A stretch of 5,528 nt of DNA from an uncultured Granulosicoccaceae bacterium (lineage in GTDB: Bacteria > Pseudomonadota > Gammaproteobacteria > CALCKW01): positions 1-5,528 of the forward strand of contig CALDHJ010000426.1 in the NCBI GenBank assembly GCA_937941555.1, given 5' to 3'. Positions 5,486-5,528 of the stretch are shown in pieces; position 1 is the first letter of the stretch, and each line of letters opens with the position of its first letter. A program made the translations under genes and the position numbers. The notes under the pieces are model-generated. The model saw only the letters and a list, made by a program, of their open reading frames with translations, was not told where the DNA came from and did not search any database.

Positions 5486-5528
5486 GTGGACTTGCCAGCG
5501 GTTCAACTACCTGATCTGACGCAACTGC
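5486..5528 (+). CDS. Possible start of the next gene, truncated by the window end
   Basis: From GTG 5486 the frame stays open to the window end and encodes MDLPAVQLPDLTQL. The support is a well-placed GAGAGG ribosome binding site and a possible promoter upstream; 14 codons are too few to judge coding character or family. The visible residues do not resemble the usual start of a CoxM (FAD) or CoxS (iron-sulfur) subunit, but that is weak evidence on so short a stretch. It lies 173 bases after the hydroxylase stop, so it is probably a separate transcription unit. Confidence 0.35.
   Translation, partial: MDLPAVQLPDLTQL

Noticed and set aside
5230..5514. A + strand frame of 94 codons overlapping the end of the hydroxylase gene
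   Set aside because: It starts inside conserved hydroxylase coding sequence in another frame, and its translation shows no domain or signal; the GTG at 5486 in a different frame has the better ribosome binding site.

Overview
The window is GC-rich, densely coding bacterial DNA, and every supported gene lies on the + strand. The gene repertoire (cofactor-independent phosphoglycerate mutase, an E. coli-type PldB lysophospholipase, a CoxL-like molybdenum hydroxylase subunit) together with the GC-rich third codon positions suggests a member of the Pseudomonadota, most likely a gammaproteobacterium. The assignment is inferred from remembered family motifs, not from a search. I see no mobile elements, CRISPR arrays, tRNA or rRNA genes.

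Layout: (1) positions 1-1400 hold the 3' part of gpmI, a central glycolysis/gluconeogenesis enzyme whose first ~45 residues lie off the window. (2) 1397-2401 hold pldB, which starts inside the gpmI stop codon (ATGA overlap) behind a GGAG ribosome binding site, so the two are probably co-transcribed and translationally coupled. (3) 2402-2567 is a 166-base gap with several inverted repeats, a weak terminator candidate and a potentially structured leader. (4) 2568-2912 encodes an unrecognised 114-residue protein with an apparent signal peptide. (5) 2913-2993 is a short gap with a TACACT box and a perfect 6-bp dyad. (6) 2994-5312 encode a 772-residue molybdopterin-binding subunit of the xanthine dehydrogenase/aldehyde oxidase/CO dehydrogenase superfamily, of the AYRGAGR (form II-like) type. 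(7) 5313-5485 is a gap with a strong imperfect inverted repeat and a possible promoter. (8) A GTG codon at 5486 behind a good Shine-Dalgarno sequence may begin the next gene.

Only gpmI and pldB look like an operon, and even they share no obvious pathway (glycolysis versus phospholipid turnover). The molybdenum hydroxylase subunit lacks its usual iron-sulfur and FAD partner genes on the visible sides, so its partners are either further downstream or elsewhere. Nothing here amounts to a clearly new biological system. The points most worth a second look are the orphan hydroxylase subunit and its start region, the unknown exported protein, and the structured gap after 5312.
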